A stretch of DNA of 64,000 bases from Sodiomyces alkalinus F11 (GCF_003711515.1 NW_021167081.1:3652483-3716482), one strand, 5' to 3'; counted from the stretch's first letter, positions 46,301 through 58,408 are shown. A program made the numbers and translations. The notes: a model not told the origin generated them from the sequence alone.

Positions 46301-49300
46301 CTCGAATAGCTTCCGCGTCTAGCTGCTATACCTAACGGATATTAGGCCCTGTTTGCAAAAGCTTATAACGTGGAAAATCCTCCTATCGTGGCAGAAAAAT
46401 GCATAACTCATGACCCACCGATGGCATAAGGACCCCTTATATATGATAGTTTCAGTGTAACTGCACTTTTTATGCATCTCTCTATTATCCCCCTGTTATC
46501 CAGGTACCACGCTAAGCAGAGGGCCATAGTGAGCGGAAATCTTATAAGATAGGAGGATTTTGTATATAATTTCTTATTAGCACCTTTTAGATGCTAATGA
46601 CGTGGGAGAAAACGTAGCAAGATAGGCCGTAGTCAGCCGCGCCGTGGCTGGCGAGGCTAACGTTGTGACGCTATTCCCAACGATGATAAGGGCGAGATAT
46701 CGATATCCCACGGCACGGATCCGGTATATCAGTAAGTGACCCTTCTATGATATCCTCCATACTAATAGAACCCAGGGCCGCTATATCGATATACGTGGTA
46801 GTTACCACGATGCTCGCCACTAGCAAAAAAGTAATGTCTTTTGCATATAAAAGGCTTAACCCGGTATAACAGATCGGCTTAATATTTCTCCGATATGCCT
46901 CCCTTATTTCTGTATAAAACGATACATTGAGGCTAAGCGACAGCGTTAAAATAGCGTCTTGGCGGCGCTGTTACTTTTATAAAAATCTAGTAAAAAAGCT
47001 CCTATCTTGTAAGCTTTCGCGAACGGGGCCTTATTACTATAAGAGACGTGATCTTTAACGAAGATAAGACCTTTAGCGGTAAGATTAAAACGCTATAAGC
47101 TATAGCTTCCGCCGAGGAAATTAGAGAATACTTATAATCTATCCGTATCACCTACTATAATAATATAGCGACCGTAAATAGGCTATTATTAAGGGGTATA
47201 GCCGTAGACGTATTAGATCTCGAGTCGGAAGACTTTAACACTACCGCTATTCCTACGGATAAAGGCGAGACTATCGCTATTACTACGAGAGAGGCCACCC
47301 CTACTACTATAGGTAGCGCTATTACTATAAACACTGCTATTACTATAAAAGAAGACTACGCTACCGCTATTACTACTGGTAAAAGCGACGCTACCACTAT
47401 TATTACGGATAAAGGCGAGGCGGTCGCTATTACTACGAGAGAGGCTACCGCTATTATTACGGATATTCCACGGTTTACCACTACGAGGTTTAAACCGTTT
47501 CTTATGCCTTTAATATTCTCGGAAGATCCTACGCGCGTATTCCTTATAGCGTTAGCGCTATTCCGGGGCATAAATATAGAAGTAGACGATAACCACTAAC
47601 GGGTAGCCGTGGATACTCCTAGGGGGAGCTTATTAGTCGTACGCCCGTTAGTCGCGTGCCTATCTATCGCGAGAACTATTATAAGCCTCTACACGACTAA
47701 GAAGGTGTAGAACGATAATACCTAGAAGGCGTATTTTAACGCTAGAAGGACTTATAACCCTATATATATAAGGAAGTAAGCTATTAATAACGACGACGTC
47801 GGCGCTATAGATCCCTCTATCTTTAACGCTCCCTAGCCGCCATCGCGCTTTACCCGCGAGGATCTCCCGCCTCCACTAAACCACTACGACGATATATGCC
47901 TTTATCCGTTACGGGAGTGGTGGGTATAGGCTAAGGGGGAATACCTTAAGGGCTACCGATAGATAGGCTACTAGTAGAAGGTAGGTGGTAATCAGGCGAA
48001 GCAATAAGTCCTCGCCTATGGATATGTATACACCTATAAGTTTAATAAGGAGGGTACCGTCCTTAAGTGTAAGGTACGCCTCGTGGTATAAGGGGATTAT
48101 TTAAAACGGTTAGAAACTAACAATAACTGTACCACTATATTAGCCTCGTAGTGCTTCTGTACAACAATAGCTATCGCCGCCCGATTTAACCTAGAAATAA
48201 GGCAGTTCGAGGCTATTAACGCGTTTGTTAATACTAGCCTTACAGAGGAAGTGTTTATAAAGATACCGTAAGGCTACGAGGTACTAGGTAAAGTACTACT
48301 ACTACGAAAAGCCCTCTTCGGTTTAAGGGTATCGCTACTACTATAGTAAAGGGAATTTATCGGCACGCTATAGAAGATAGGATTCACGGCCGTCCCTAAT
48401 AACCCCTATATTATAATCAGCGATAGTTTAATCTTATTCTTTTACGTTAACGATATCGGACTTATTTACTATAGAGATTATAAGACTAACACCGATAACC
48501 TCGAGGCTGCCCTTAAGCGAAGCTATAGGTTATCGGGAGGTAATGAAATCCGCTAGTTTCTAGGAATTAATATCCTAAGGGATAGAGATACACGTAGGTT
48601 ATAGCTATTATAATCCTCCTATATAGAGAAGATCGCGGTTGAATACTATATAGATATTCTTTACCGAAAACCACTAAAAGTCCTATTATCCATATAGCCG
48701 TTAATACCCCGTGACGGTGCCCGCCAGTTAATTCCCGAGGTCCGCTAGTATTAGGGTATAATCGGTTTAATCCTATATACTGTTATCGTGATAAGACCTG
48801 ATATCGTGTTCGCCTATTCAAAGCTTTCCTAATATAATATTAACCCCTCCTCTAACTACCTTAAAAAGGCTTAATAAAAACTATTATTCCTATGCTATAT
48901 AAGATACTATTACCTGATATTCGGTGGGGTAGACTCTTTCTAACCGTAAACGACGCGTCCTTCGGGCATAATCCAGACAGTAAGAGTTTATAGAGATATA
49001 CGATAAAGCTTTTCGGCGGCACTATTAACTAGAAGGCGGGTAAATAACCGACGGTTACGACGTCATTAATAGAGTCGGAACTACTTGTTCTTACTAAGGC
49101 GACTAAGGAGACATTATTCGTTTATCGGATATTAAGGGATTTAAAGCTTCTATTAGATAAATAATAACTACAGCTATATTATAATAATTAGCAGACTATT
49201 AACCTTATTAATTAGAAGGTATAACGCCTACGAATAAGGCTACGGCACGTTAATATTTATAGCTAGTAGGCGCGCTAGTTAGTATAGTAAGGCCTTTTTA

Positions 49301-49731
49301 AGGTTATATACGTTAACACGAAGGATATAATCACGGACGGTTTAACGAAGGTAGTACCGGAGGCGGAGATTAAAAGACTATAATATTAGCTTAATTTAAT
49401 AGATTAAAAGGATCGTATCGAGTAGTTAAAGTAACTACACAAAGAGATTGAATACGCTAAAGCCGTGGCCGTAGTCATAATAAAGGCCCCCGAGGGCGTA
49501 GTAGATCCGATAGATATAGGTCCAATTAAGCAGATTCGGCTAATTAGCATCAAGGAACTAATTAAGATAGAATTAAAGTAAACGATTAAACAGGGCGGAT
49601 TTATATCCCTTTTATAAGGGCGTTGTCTATTAGCTATTAATTTTACGATAGAAAAGGTAAGAGCTTTTGGTTTAAACCGAAGCCTCTAATTCGTTACTTA
49701 ACCTAGGAAGACCCACCTTAACTAAGGGGGT
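43383..49731 (+). mobile_element. Ty1/copia element body (gag-pol), plus strand, interrupted by a MITE
   Basis: Gag runs about 43480-44750, with a Lys/Arg-rich middle and D-L-S-E-K-G-R-T-R-Y-L. The protease-like block L-D-L-G-S-L-I-Y-V-F-N is near 45053. Integrase blocks lie at about 45600-46330, including V-E-R-I-K-G-I near 45995 and T-A-V-Y-I-Y-D-R-T near 46090. After the insertion at 46345-47030 the frame resumes with R-D-V-I-F-N-E-D. RT is at about 47990-48850, with F-E-A-I-N-A-F-V-N, the YVDD box as F-Y-V-N-D-I near 48440, and L-S-G-G-N-E. RNase H ends with R-L-R-H-V-N-I-Y and D-G-L-T-K-V-V-P near 49335. A GGGGG tract (49724-49729) precedes the 3' LTR. Confidence 0.8.
46345..47030. mobile_element. 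Harbinger-like MITE with TTA target duplication
   Basis: A 686-bp element with imperfect terminal inverted repeats. The left end is GGCCCTGTTTGCAAAAGCTT and the right end, reverse-complemented, is GGCCCCGTTCGCGAAAGCTT; mismatches are T/C or A/G only, and similarity goes on for several more bases. TTA at 46342-46344 and at 47031-47033 is the 3-bp target duplication. The GGCCCTGTTTG start and TTA duplication are typical of PIF/Harbinger (Tourist-type) elements. No transposase frame was found, so it is non-autonomous. CA and TG are common inside, so it is much less mutated than its copia host. Confidence 0.85.
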
Positions 49732-49974
49732 ACATTATATACACACACGGATTACGATATAGTCTCTAGGGGATCTATACCTGACTAAGGGATTCGGATC
49801 TCGGGGACCTCGGGTATTAAGATACAATAAAGGAGGATACCGAAGAAGACCGGATAGAATCGAAATGATATAGTACTTATAACAGAGTCTTGACTACCTA
49901 AATTAAGGGCACGAGAGACTTATATAGATATAACTTAATATAATACATACCCATAAGACTTTTGCTCTATTAAG
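49732..49974 (+). repeat. 3' LTR of the plus-strand copia element
   Basis: It starts after a G-tract, TACATTATATACACACACGG, and its inner 190 bases match 43187-43382. CA content is higher than in the coding body. Confidence 0.75.
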
Positions 49975-49989
49975 TTCATTATATAAGTG

Positions 49990-50312
49990 CTATTTTGACG
50001 TGCGATACGACGACCCTGTTATCCCCCCGTACGTTAGGGCCCGTGCCGAAGCCTAGTAGAGGCCGTTGTGTAAAACGGCTCTAGTATAAACGTGGGTGGT
50101 TTTATTTTGGTTATTTTGGAATAGAATAAGCTGGTCATTTCCTGTGAGGCCGTAGACTTTCGTTTTATCTAGGACGGGAAGGCTGATAATATTAGTACCT
50201 AATTCGGGAATATATAAGCAGTTCTGAAGTAGTATAATTCTTCATGAATCCCTGAATTTGATATAACAGTTACTAGTACCTGTTATTTTTATTTTATTTG
50301 TATCAGGTTCCC
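49990..50312 (-). mobile_element. Copia pre-integrase fragment, minus strand, weakly mutated
   Basis: It matches 39700-40015 through long shared phrases such as GTTAGGGCCCGTGCCGAAGC and CTGATAATATTAGTACC. On the minus strand it reads L-Y-I-P-E-L-G-T-N-I-I-S-L-P-V-L-D and N-G-L-Y, the GAG-pre-integrase domain. CA/TG survive better than in the other copy (TTTTGGTTATTTTGG against TTTTCAGTTATTTTAG), so it has been mutated separately. Confidence 0.7.
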
Positions 50313-51530
50313 CAAAAAGCAAGGTTAACGCTCGTACCGTATAAACCTACCGTGTTATATACAATATTACTAGGGGCCTTAAAGGAGCCCTTAATACTCG
50401 TCGTAAGGCTAAAGCTATAGCGAAGGATTTATACCTTAGAATAATCCCCAGGGATAATACTGGAAATATAAGAAACGATTTAGAAATAATTTAGAAATAG
50501 ATATTAGTATATCTGCTTTCTTAGCTTCATAGTCCTCTTATAAACTGGAAGCTTCCGGATGGTATTAGGAGTAACGTTACTAGGTATATGTAGAGTAGAA
50601 CTCTGTTAGTCGTAGTATATTGCCTTTTCTTTTAGCTATAGTATAATAAACTAATAATATATAATTCCTAGACTCCCCTCCTATTCACTATAATTATTAT
50701 TATACAGTTTAGGCTGAATTCCGGTACCCTGATATAGGTAATAGAGAGAGGGTTTCTAGTAAATTATTAACCCTTATTAGAATCAGAACTTTAAGACTTC
50801 TAATTATTTCTTTCGAATTTACTAGTCCTACCCGTTCCCCCCCCCCCCACCTCTCGGAATTATCGGGTTATAACACCCTATCTTCCGTCTTCTGATTATA
50901 AAGACTAAATATACTATTAGGATATTGGTTTAGACCATTGCTATACTGCTAGTATATAGTTTTTAGTATAGGTTTAGACTATTACTAGATAGCTAGCGTA
51001 GTGTTTTTAGAATAGGTTTAGACTGTTTCTATAATACTAGATTCTTTTTTGTATAACTTTTATAATTATAGCTTACGATATATATAATCTTTTTTTACTA
51101 TAAACTCTTGTTCTTATAACTTCTTTATAATAATAATAAATCACGATTCTAACAGCTAAAATATCCCCTTCTATTTTACTTTTGCTAATTACAGTAGTAA
51201 TTAAAACGAAATAACCGTTTACATTCTAGCTAAAGCCTTATTATTTCTAGCTTATATTACCGCTTATTCTAGAGCCTTTACCTCTTAATTTAAGCCTTTA
51301 ACTCGCGATTCCTTCGTATTATTTCACGATAACGCCCCTTAATAGTTAGATTTATCTTTTTCAATGATTGAGATGCTTATAAAGCTTGGGTATAATTGAG
51401 AGTAGACTGTTAATAAAGATTCTATTAGTTTTAGAGCTAACCTCGTGAACGACTAGGAGTGATACCGCTTAACGACACGATCTTTATACTTCTAGGTACA
51501 AAACTTCGCGAATCCGAATCTATACTATCG
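50313..51530. other. Unassigned relic with GAAACG-type motif and a C-tract
   Basis: No domain was recognised. It holds a GAAACGATTTAGAAATAATT motif at 50474 that recurs inverted near 52530, and a long C-run at 50838-50849. The sequence is TA-rich with low CA. Confidence 0.4.
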
Positions 51531-51869
51531 TTATTAAAGGGTAGGGTTAGTCCGACTAGGGCAATTGGTTATTCCGACTAGGGCACTACTGACAGCACCT
51601 GATGCCAGCCGCCGCCACTTCCTATTGTACTTAGATACTTCCACATAATCTACGTGCCTACCTTACCTATACGTTTAATTGACGACGATATCTTCCGACC
51701 ATTCAATTGACGATATCGTCGCTCGTTCAATTGATGATATCGTTAGTAGATTGTGTGGAAGTATCTAGGTATAATCGGAAGTGACACCGGCTGGGATCAG
51801 GTGCTGTCAGTAGTGCCCTAGTCGGAATAACCAAGTGCCATAGTCAGACTAACCCCACCCTTATTAAAG
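51531..51869. mobile_element. Mutator-like foldback MITE with 9-bp target duplication
   Basis: A 321-bp element (51540-51860) flanked by identical 9-mers TTATTAAAG (51531-51539 and 51861-51869). Its ends form long inverted repeats of roughly 110 bp: the left GGTAGGGTTAGTCCGACTAG corresponds to reverse-complemented right GGGTGGGGTTAGTCTGACTA, and both arms carry TTATTCCGACTAGGGCACTA and TGACAGCACCTGAT. The centre (about 51675-51750) has three direct copies of TT(C/T)AATTGA-GATATCGT. A 9-bp duplication with long TIRs is the Mutator (MULE) pattern. There is no coding capacity. Confidence 0.88.
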
Positions 51870-54215
51870 CGTCTAAAGTCTTCTAGAGCGTTAAGAGGAG
51901 ATCTTAATATAGATCGGCCAGAGTTTATAGTACGGCTATATAAGCGATCACTAAAAGCCTTATTATACTCCATCTTTACTTTAAGATATTTTCTCTCTAA
52001 GATAAGGTAAGGTTAGTTACCTTTATATTATATAAAGAGTAGTAGTCAGGTATACTTCTTTGTTTAAACTTATTATTAAGCCGCCCCCTTATACCTGTGT
52101 CTCGCTATAAGCCGGGGATATTAAGAGAGCGACTAGTAAAGTCTCTAGAGGTAAGATTCTAGTTATAATCTTGATATCTATAAATGTTAGTATAGGTTTT
52201 TATAAGAATATCCGTTAAACTTACCTATTAATCACTTCAAGAATAGATATATTTCACCTAGTGAATATATATAAGGCTTAATATATAACCTTGACCGTGT
52301 TAGTATTATGAATAAATAATACCTAGTCTATAAATATAATATTTAAGGGAGCGTGATAAAATCCTCAAGCGATATAGGTAAGTTATTTATAAAAGGCCTA
52401 GTTATAGTACTTACGAAATCTCCTTAGCGACTAAGTTAGTAATTAGAACTATATCGGAAACGTTTCCGAAACATTTCCCCATATTCGGATTACCGGTAAA
52501 TCTTTTCTAAATTATTTCTAAATCGTTTCTAGGTTATACTTACGGCCAATCTTATTATATAGATTATTAAAGTCCTTCTTTATCCGGTATTCTAGTAGAG
52601 TTATTAAGATCCGATACCGAGAACCTTCTCCTCTCTCGCGATTACCGCCTAGGAGACTCTTAATACCTCGCCTAAAATAAACTATACAGAGTCGGATATA
52701 GCGGGCTACCTAATTCTCCTATGTTTTAAGGGGCCTATACCTTTGCTATAGATATTTTCCGAAACCCTAAGTCATAGGTAGGGCTTAATCTAGAGTTACC
52801 CCGAGCTGACTATCTTTATAAAGGTATTTCCACTTAATCTTAATCCTATACTTCTCTTCCAGGATTCGGAAAACCTTCTAAAATATATAGTGATGTATCT
52901 CCATTATCTCGGAGTTCGTATAGTATCTTACTACAAGGAGAACTATAAAGGTATTAGAAACGTTTCCGAAACGTTTTCGATATAGTTTATAAGTATACCT
53001 TTTTTAGAGCTCTAGCTATACTACGCCTAAATAATTTCTTTCTAGTATATACCTGTAACGTGTTTATAATTCTGCTTAATAAAAAACGATTGTATATCGG
53101 GGAAGTTCTACTATTTTGCCTGCTTATAAAAAAAGCAGATAACTATATAGTTACTTACGGATTAGAATAAGTATTAAATATACTAGATATATTAGAATAA
53201 GCATTAAAAAGAATGTTATACTTTTCTTATATATATCCGTTAATTTATCTCTTTTATCTACTTAAGGGCTAAAGTAATACTCCGACTACCTGAAGAAAAA
53301 AGAATAATCTATTACTTACGAATAATATATTAGAGGTAATCGGTATTCGTAAGACTTACGTGAATATCTATAATCGATTTCCCACGAAACTCTATAAGAA
53401 AGGCTTTAAGTTCTCATAATCTTAGGAATCCATTAAGTTTATACTTAGACTATTAATTTTCGCGAGTACTCTAGTAATCCTATTTAATACTAAGGGGGGA
53501 GGGTTTTATAGGAGGTAAAGGAGGGTATGAATATATTCTATAAGACTTTATAATAATCTATAGCATTATAGTTGGATCTATTGGAATAAAAGATCTTAAT
53601 TCGATACTATAACTTCGCTTTTAGATTTCTCTAGGGCTCCCGAGATAAACTTTATCTATCCTTAAATATAAGTATAAGAATAAAAAAGAAATCTTGAATA
53701 GTTTCTAAATCGTTTCCGAAATATTTCTAAATCGTTTTATAGTAAATATACCGTATGTTTTCCGCTTTCTACGATTCGTTAGAAAACAATGGTATTTCTT
53801 ATCTAAATTTATTAGAACTCCGTGAATAAGGGATTAAAAGTCTATTTAATAAGGTCTAGCTAAGGGTAGTGGATTATTAGTATAACCGTGTTAAAATAGT
53901 GGCGCGATATTTATCCTAGTATCTATAATCGGTACGTATATAATATTATTCGAAGTCTATAAGATACTTTACTTAATTAGAAAAAAGAATTAAGCGTACT
54001 AGATTTAAGGATAACGTACTTATATAGTATCTACTAGAGTCTACTACTAGAAAACACGTCTCTTAACCTTTAATATATATAGTCTTTTTCGTGAATCTCC
54101 CTTAGATTACTTATACTTATCTAATACTATATAAGTATTATAGGTATACTGTAAGGAGTAATAGGCTACTGCAGAGCGATATAAGATCACTTAGGGACTA
54201 ATAAGCATTAAGGAG
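51870..54215. other. Unassigned relic with dispersed GAAACGTTTC palindromes
   Basis: No protein motif could be placed on either strand. GAAACGTTTCCGAAACG-like boxes recur near 52448, 52955 and 53698, with variants near 52505. A purine tract GGAGGGGG ends at about 54216, followed by TATCGTGATAAGA, which could be the start of an LTR (RIP form of TGTCGTGA). No second LTR was found. Confidence 0.35.
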
Positions 54216-55230
54216 GGGGTATCGTGATAAGATTATTCGTTAAGTCCTCGCGAGACTTTAGGAACTGTAGAAGGCACTCCCCTCTTTATACCTACCTAAG
54301 GTCTCCTAACTAAGTGGGTAGCGAGAGGCCTCCTTAGGACTAAGTTTAGGCGTAAGCTGGTTCCTAAGCTAATTAGCTTACTAGATCTAAGCTAACTTTT
54401 AAGCTAACTAGCTTATTTAACTTCGACGCGTTATGTCTTTAAGAGTTTAACCTAACTACGATCCCCCTATCTATATATAAGTCTGGTGCTAGTCCTATAG
54501 TATTATATAAGCACTGTATATTCTGATAATATACCCCTCTCTAAAAATACTCCTATCCTTAGGAGCGTAAGTGCGGATAATTAAAGAGGGATTAGTTATC
54601 TGGTAAAGGGAACCTATATTATTACAAAACTCTTTAGGATACCCGTTTTTATTTAGACCGGGTTCTTTCTTCTTATTTAAAGTACTCGAGGAAGATAATA
54701 AGCGTTTACCCTTAAATGGTAGATATAGCTATATCTAACTAAGACGTTATTTAAGTATAAAGGTCCTAAAGGCAGTATAATTAGTTTAAAGAGCGAAGTA
54801 AAAAGGAATCTATAAATAACTATCGTGTAAATAAATAACATACCTAACATATCCTTAAAGTAAGTATATAAAGAGATTACCTATAGTGTTACCGTTAACT
54901 AGCACGGCTCTTATTATAGTAAGAATAAAAGGATATAGGAGGTCTAATAGCAGGTATAACGTGTTATCGTGGTAGATATAAGGAAGGTATACGCGGTTCT
55001 TTAGGGTTAGTTAACCTTTTACTATAGTAATAATAATAATATCCACTATTTTCTTATATAATCTTCCTTTAATTCTTTTCTTTCCTACTCTAAGTATATA
55101 TTTATAGTTCTTATACCATAGGGAAATGGTTTTATATATATCCCGTTAACGATTAATAAGCAATAAGGGTAGCTTTTATTTATAATACTAAATAATTTCT
55201 AATAATAACGCGCTGATAATTCTTACTATT
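54216..55230. other. Unassigned relic, possible LTR at its left end
   Basis: The first 300-350 bases follow a purine tract and contain AGCTTA/TAAGCT inverted phrases near 54350-54415, compatible with an LTR. The rest shows no domain on either strand. Confidence 0.3.
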
Positions 55231-55950
55231 ATATCTAATAATCTAACTAAAGATTAGCTAGCGCTTATTATAGAGTATATAGAGAACTTACGCTAGGAGA
55301 ATATAGCGCTGCGGCTAGTATTAGGCTAGTAAGATACTATTAATAATAATAATAATAATACTCCTACTAAAATAGTTACCTAAGGTAATAGCCCCGTTAT
55401 TAAGCTCTTATTAGATAGCGAGTACCCTCTTAGTAAGTATAAAGAGAATAATAATAATAGTGTCATTATAATTAACGACCATTCCTTTGAGGGGTTCTCT
55501 AAGGAAGAGGGTAGTAAAGTGGTTATAGTGAACCACGGGGAGGAAAAGGAGGATAAGGATAACACTAACCCGGATACGGTAAATAATATCGATAAGGACG
55601 AGGATATAGCCGACGCCTATAATGGCGATAATAAGCCGTAGGAGAATACTATATATATAGTTAAGGAGAAGATAAAAGGCACCCACCCTCGCGCTCTTTA
55701 TAACCGTTATACGTGGCACTTCCTCCGGCTTAAGCTAGACGGTAGTCGCGACTATATTATCTTTAGCGCCTATAAGGAGGCGTATACTATTAATTTATAT
55801 AAATTCGAGTATTGCTAAGATAATAGTTCTCGAGGTTATATAAAGGTGAGTAATTATAACCCTTTCCCGATAAGCCACTCCGTGGATTACTAATAGACTT
55901 CTAGATAACTCTTAAGGCTAAGCTACTAGGTAAGCGTATATAGCGTTATC
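55231..55950 (+). pseudogene. Unrecognised RIP-mutated reading frame with poly-Asn runs
   Basis: One plus frame is open for about 240 codons with interruptions only at TAA/TAG in Gln-like positions. It reads S-N-N-L-T-K-D then L-A-L-I-I-E-Y-I-E-N-L-R, a coiled N-terminal start, two poly-Asn stretches, an acidic middle (D-K-D-E-D-I-A-D-A) and Y-T-W-H-F-L-R-L-K-L-D-G-S-R-D-Y. A coiled start followed by a low-complexity acidic part suggests gag or a DNA-binding protein of a transposon, but no family is recognisable. A minus-strand open frame at 55411-55719 is its shadow. Confidence 0.45.
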
Positions 55951-56314
55951 TAATTAAAGCTAATAACCGCGGCTATTATACCAATACGTAGCTTATAATT
56001 AAACCTTACCTCTTCAAAGAGTATACCTTACTAACTTAGTGATAGGCCGAATTAAAGGAGCTATAGATTTTACTAAGTAAGGCTAAAAGTGGGTACTAGG
56101 CCTAAAATCGTTAGGGCTTTAATAAGGCTCCTATAGTTCGCCGCGCCGCTAAAAAGGCAGTTTAAGATACTTAGTCTTATTAGGAAATTATACAGAGTAC
56201 GCTACTACGTTTTATAGCTATAGGTAAATGCTTATACGAGTACCTACTTAGTAAGTAGCCGTAGTAAAACGGGGGGCTAAGGGGCGGTTAATATATAGTT
56301 ACCGAGAATTTATA
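55951..56314 (+). other. Relic sequence running into the assembly gap
   Basis: The mutated frame seems to continue with more stops, but no motif could be read. The segment ends at a run of N. Confidence 0.35.
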
Positions 56315-56324
56315 NNNNNNNNNN
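56315..56324. other. Assembly gap of 10 N
   Basis: Ten undetermined bases join unlike sequences, so the real distance and order here are unknown. Confidence 0.99.
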
Positions 56325-56699
56325 TAGTATAATAGTAAGTCCTTATAGGGTAATAATTAATTTTCTAGACCCTAATTTAGGAGGTCGACGGGTTCGGTAT
56401 ATAAATTCCTAAAGTTCTGATACGTGAGATGTTTCTTAAGCCTGGTGTGTTAGGATTATACTCCTAAGGCGCTCTAGGTGTCTGCCTAGGGGGTGTATCG
56501 GGACCTCCTAGCGTAATACTCGCGAAGGAGCGATTGCGGGATATTACGCGTGGGTTCTTAAGTGTTTTCCTTATAGCCGTAGCCTTCCCACTTAATTAGG
56601 TATTAGCGGCGGTTTCTATTACAACGGTAAGCTAGGATATCCTTAACTTCGTACTTATCGGACTCCTAAGGTTTTACCTCGACTTCCTAAAGGACTTAA
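56325..56699. other. Probable LTR/UTR remainder left of the gypsy fragment
   Basis: A less mutated, GC-richer patch at about 56420-56570 has palindromic phrases (CCTAGGTGTCTGCCTAGG-like and CGCGAAG ... GCG). By position it could be the 3' LTR of the minus-strand gypsy fragment that follows. No gene was seen. Confidence 0.3.
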
Positions 56700-58210
56700 A
56701 CGCCGTTTATATAAGGACTTTAGGGCTTGAAGAGGGAAATAGGAAAGATATTATGAATTTTTATAGTTACCAGAAGTTTTAATTTATAGGCGAGTCCGTG
56801 ATTACCTATACCTTCCTTAATTTTATAGGGTCCTAGGTACTTATCCGAGAGCTTCTTACTAGGCCATTTCTGCATAATATTCTTAGCGGAGAGGAGGATA
56901 TACTCACCCTTTTTAAATTTATAGGGAGGCTTATCGGTATTATAGTACTGTATATATATATCCTAGGCCTTCTTAATAAGTTCCGTAAGGGCTCTCCCAT
57001 TCGCTATTAGGTATTTAATATATCTATCGGCCGATACGGCGTAGAACTTATTAGCCTTAGGGAGTATAATATCGTTAGGTCCTTAGTCGGTCTAGCCTAT
57101 AAATATTATAGCGGGGGACTATTAGATTATAGAATATCACGCGTTATTATACGTGAACTAAGCTAATAAGAGCTTATCCACCTAGTTATCCCGTTAATAG
57201 GTATAATAGGTTTATAGATAATACTTTAGGTTCTAATATTACTGCTTAGTTTAATTATCGGTCTACGGATAAAATGCTATTAGTAGTCGCCTCTTAAGTC
57301 CTAGACGCCTATATAGGGTGAATTAAAATTTACTCGTGAATAAAGAACTATAATTAGAAATAATACTATCTAGTAGGCCGAAGATAGAGAAGATACTTAA
57401 CTATATAAGGTTTACTAGGTCCTCTATATTTAAACTAGAACTGCACGGGATATATAGGGTAAATTTTATATATCGGTATACGACGATAAAGATAGCGTCC
57501 TTTTTCCTACCTCCGTGTATTACGGGCGGTAGCCCGGTAATAAAGTCGATTAATATTTCCTAGAACGGACGGCCTAGAATAGAGAGACTCTAAAGGCACC
57601 CGTAGGGTTTATAATATCTAGGTTTAGTCCTCTAATAAATAGGGTAAATAGGGATAAAAGTCTTAACGTCCTATGTTATATATTTCTAAAAGAAGGTATC
57701 CGTAATACGCCGGAGGGTCCTTATAATTCTATAGTATCTAGCTATAGGGTGGTCGTGGAACGCCTATAGGATATATTCCCGGAGGCCGGAGTATTTCGGA
57801 ATAAAGAGCCTATCGCGGAAAAAGACTAGGCCTTATTTATTATAGAACTACGGGTTAGTCGGGTTACGTTCTCGTAGCGACTTATAAAAAGGGTCCTCTT
57901 ATTAGGCTTTTATAATATTATCCTTAAGGCTAGGTAATAACGTTATTATATCCTTATAGGGGGCGGACTTAGGGGCCGCGTAAACGGGTCTGACCGTAAA
58001 CTTTTATATAAATGCTTTAACCGGCTTTTATCGCTCTATACGAAGGTTAAGACTTCCTGCTATATACTAGGGCTTCCTCGAGAGGCTATCTATATGGTTA
58101 TTAATACCCGGTCTGTGTCGGATAATAAAGTCGTAGATTACTAATTCCTCGAGCTATTAGGGGTGCTAGGCCTTTACCTTAGGTTTTTTAAGAAGGTAGC
58201 TATAACGGCT
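56700..58210 (-). mobile_element. Ty3/gypsy RNase H-integrase fragment, minus strand
   Basis: On the minus strand the frame reads the RNase H end F-I-I-R-H-R-P-G-I-N-N-H-I-D-S-L-S-R near 58145-58090, then the integrase core F-I-T-G-L-P-P-V-I near 57545, a G-S/D-S-I-I-S-N block, the F-Y-P-x-T-D box near 57270 and A-x-F-T-Y-N-N near 57150. The C-terminal block L-S-A-K-N-I and P-S-K-K-L-S-D-K-Y-L-G-P-Y-K-I lies near 56890-56810. No chromodomain follows. The upstream end is cut at 58210 by the LTR of chromovirus 2, which apparently inserted into it. Confidence 0.75.
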
Positions 58211-58408
58211 TGTCAAAAGTTATTTACGTATTGAGGCCGAAAATATGGATTATTCAAACTAAGGAGGGAAAGGAGGAAGGGAAAAGCCTGCGCGGTGTGT
58301 AGGCGGCTAAGTACGTGTGGAATCGCACGGACCTCGTTCGCTAGGGGGTCCGTGCTTCTTAGTCCCGGCCACTGCCGGGGACTATTCTACGGGCTATAGC
58401 CCGTAATA
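58211..58408 (-). repeat. 3' LTR of chromovirus 2
   Basis: On the minus strand it begins TATTACGGGCTATAGCCCGT at 58408 and ends CTTTTGACA at 58211 (198 bp). A G-tract (C-run 58410-58420 on the plus strand) precedes it. The start matches the LTR of chromovirus 1 (TATTACGGGTTAACCCC). It keeps many CA/TG and is rich in hairpins. Confidence 0.75.

Noticed and set aside
47356..47571. Minus-strand Val/Ile-rich frame
   Set aside because: Reverse of a Thr/Ala-repeat linker (I-T-T-R-E-A-T-type) in the plus-strand copia polyprotein.
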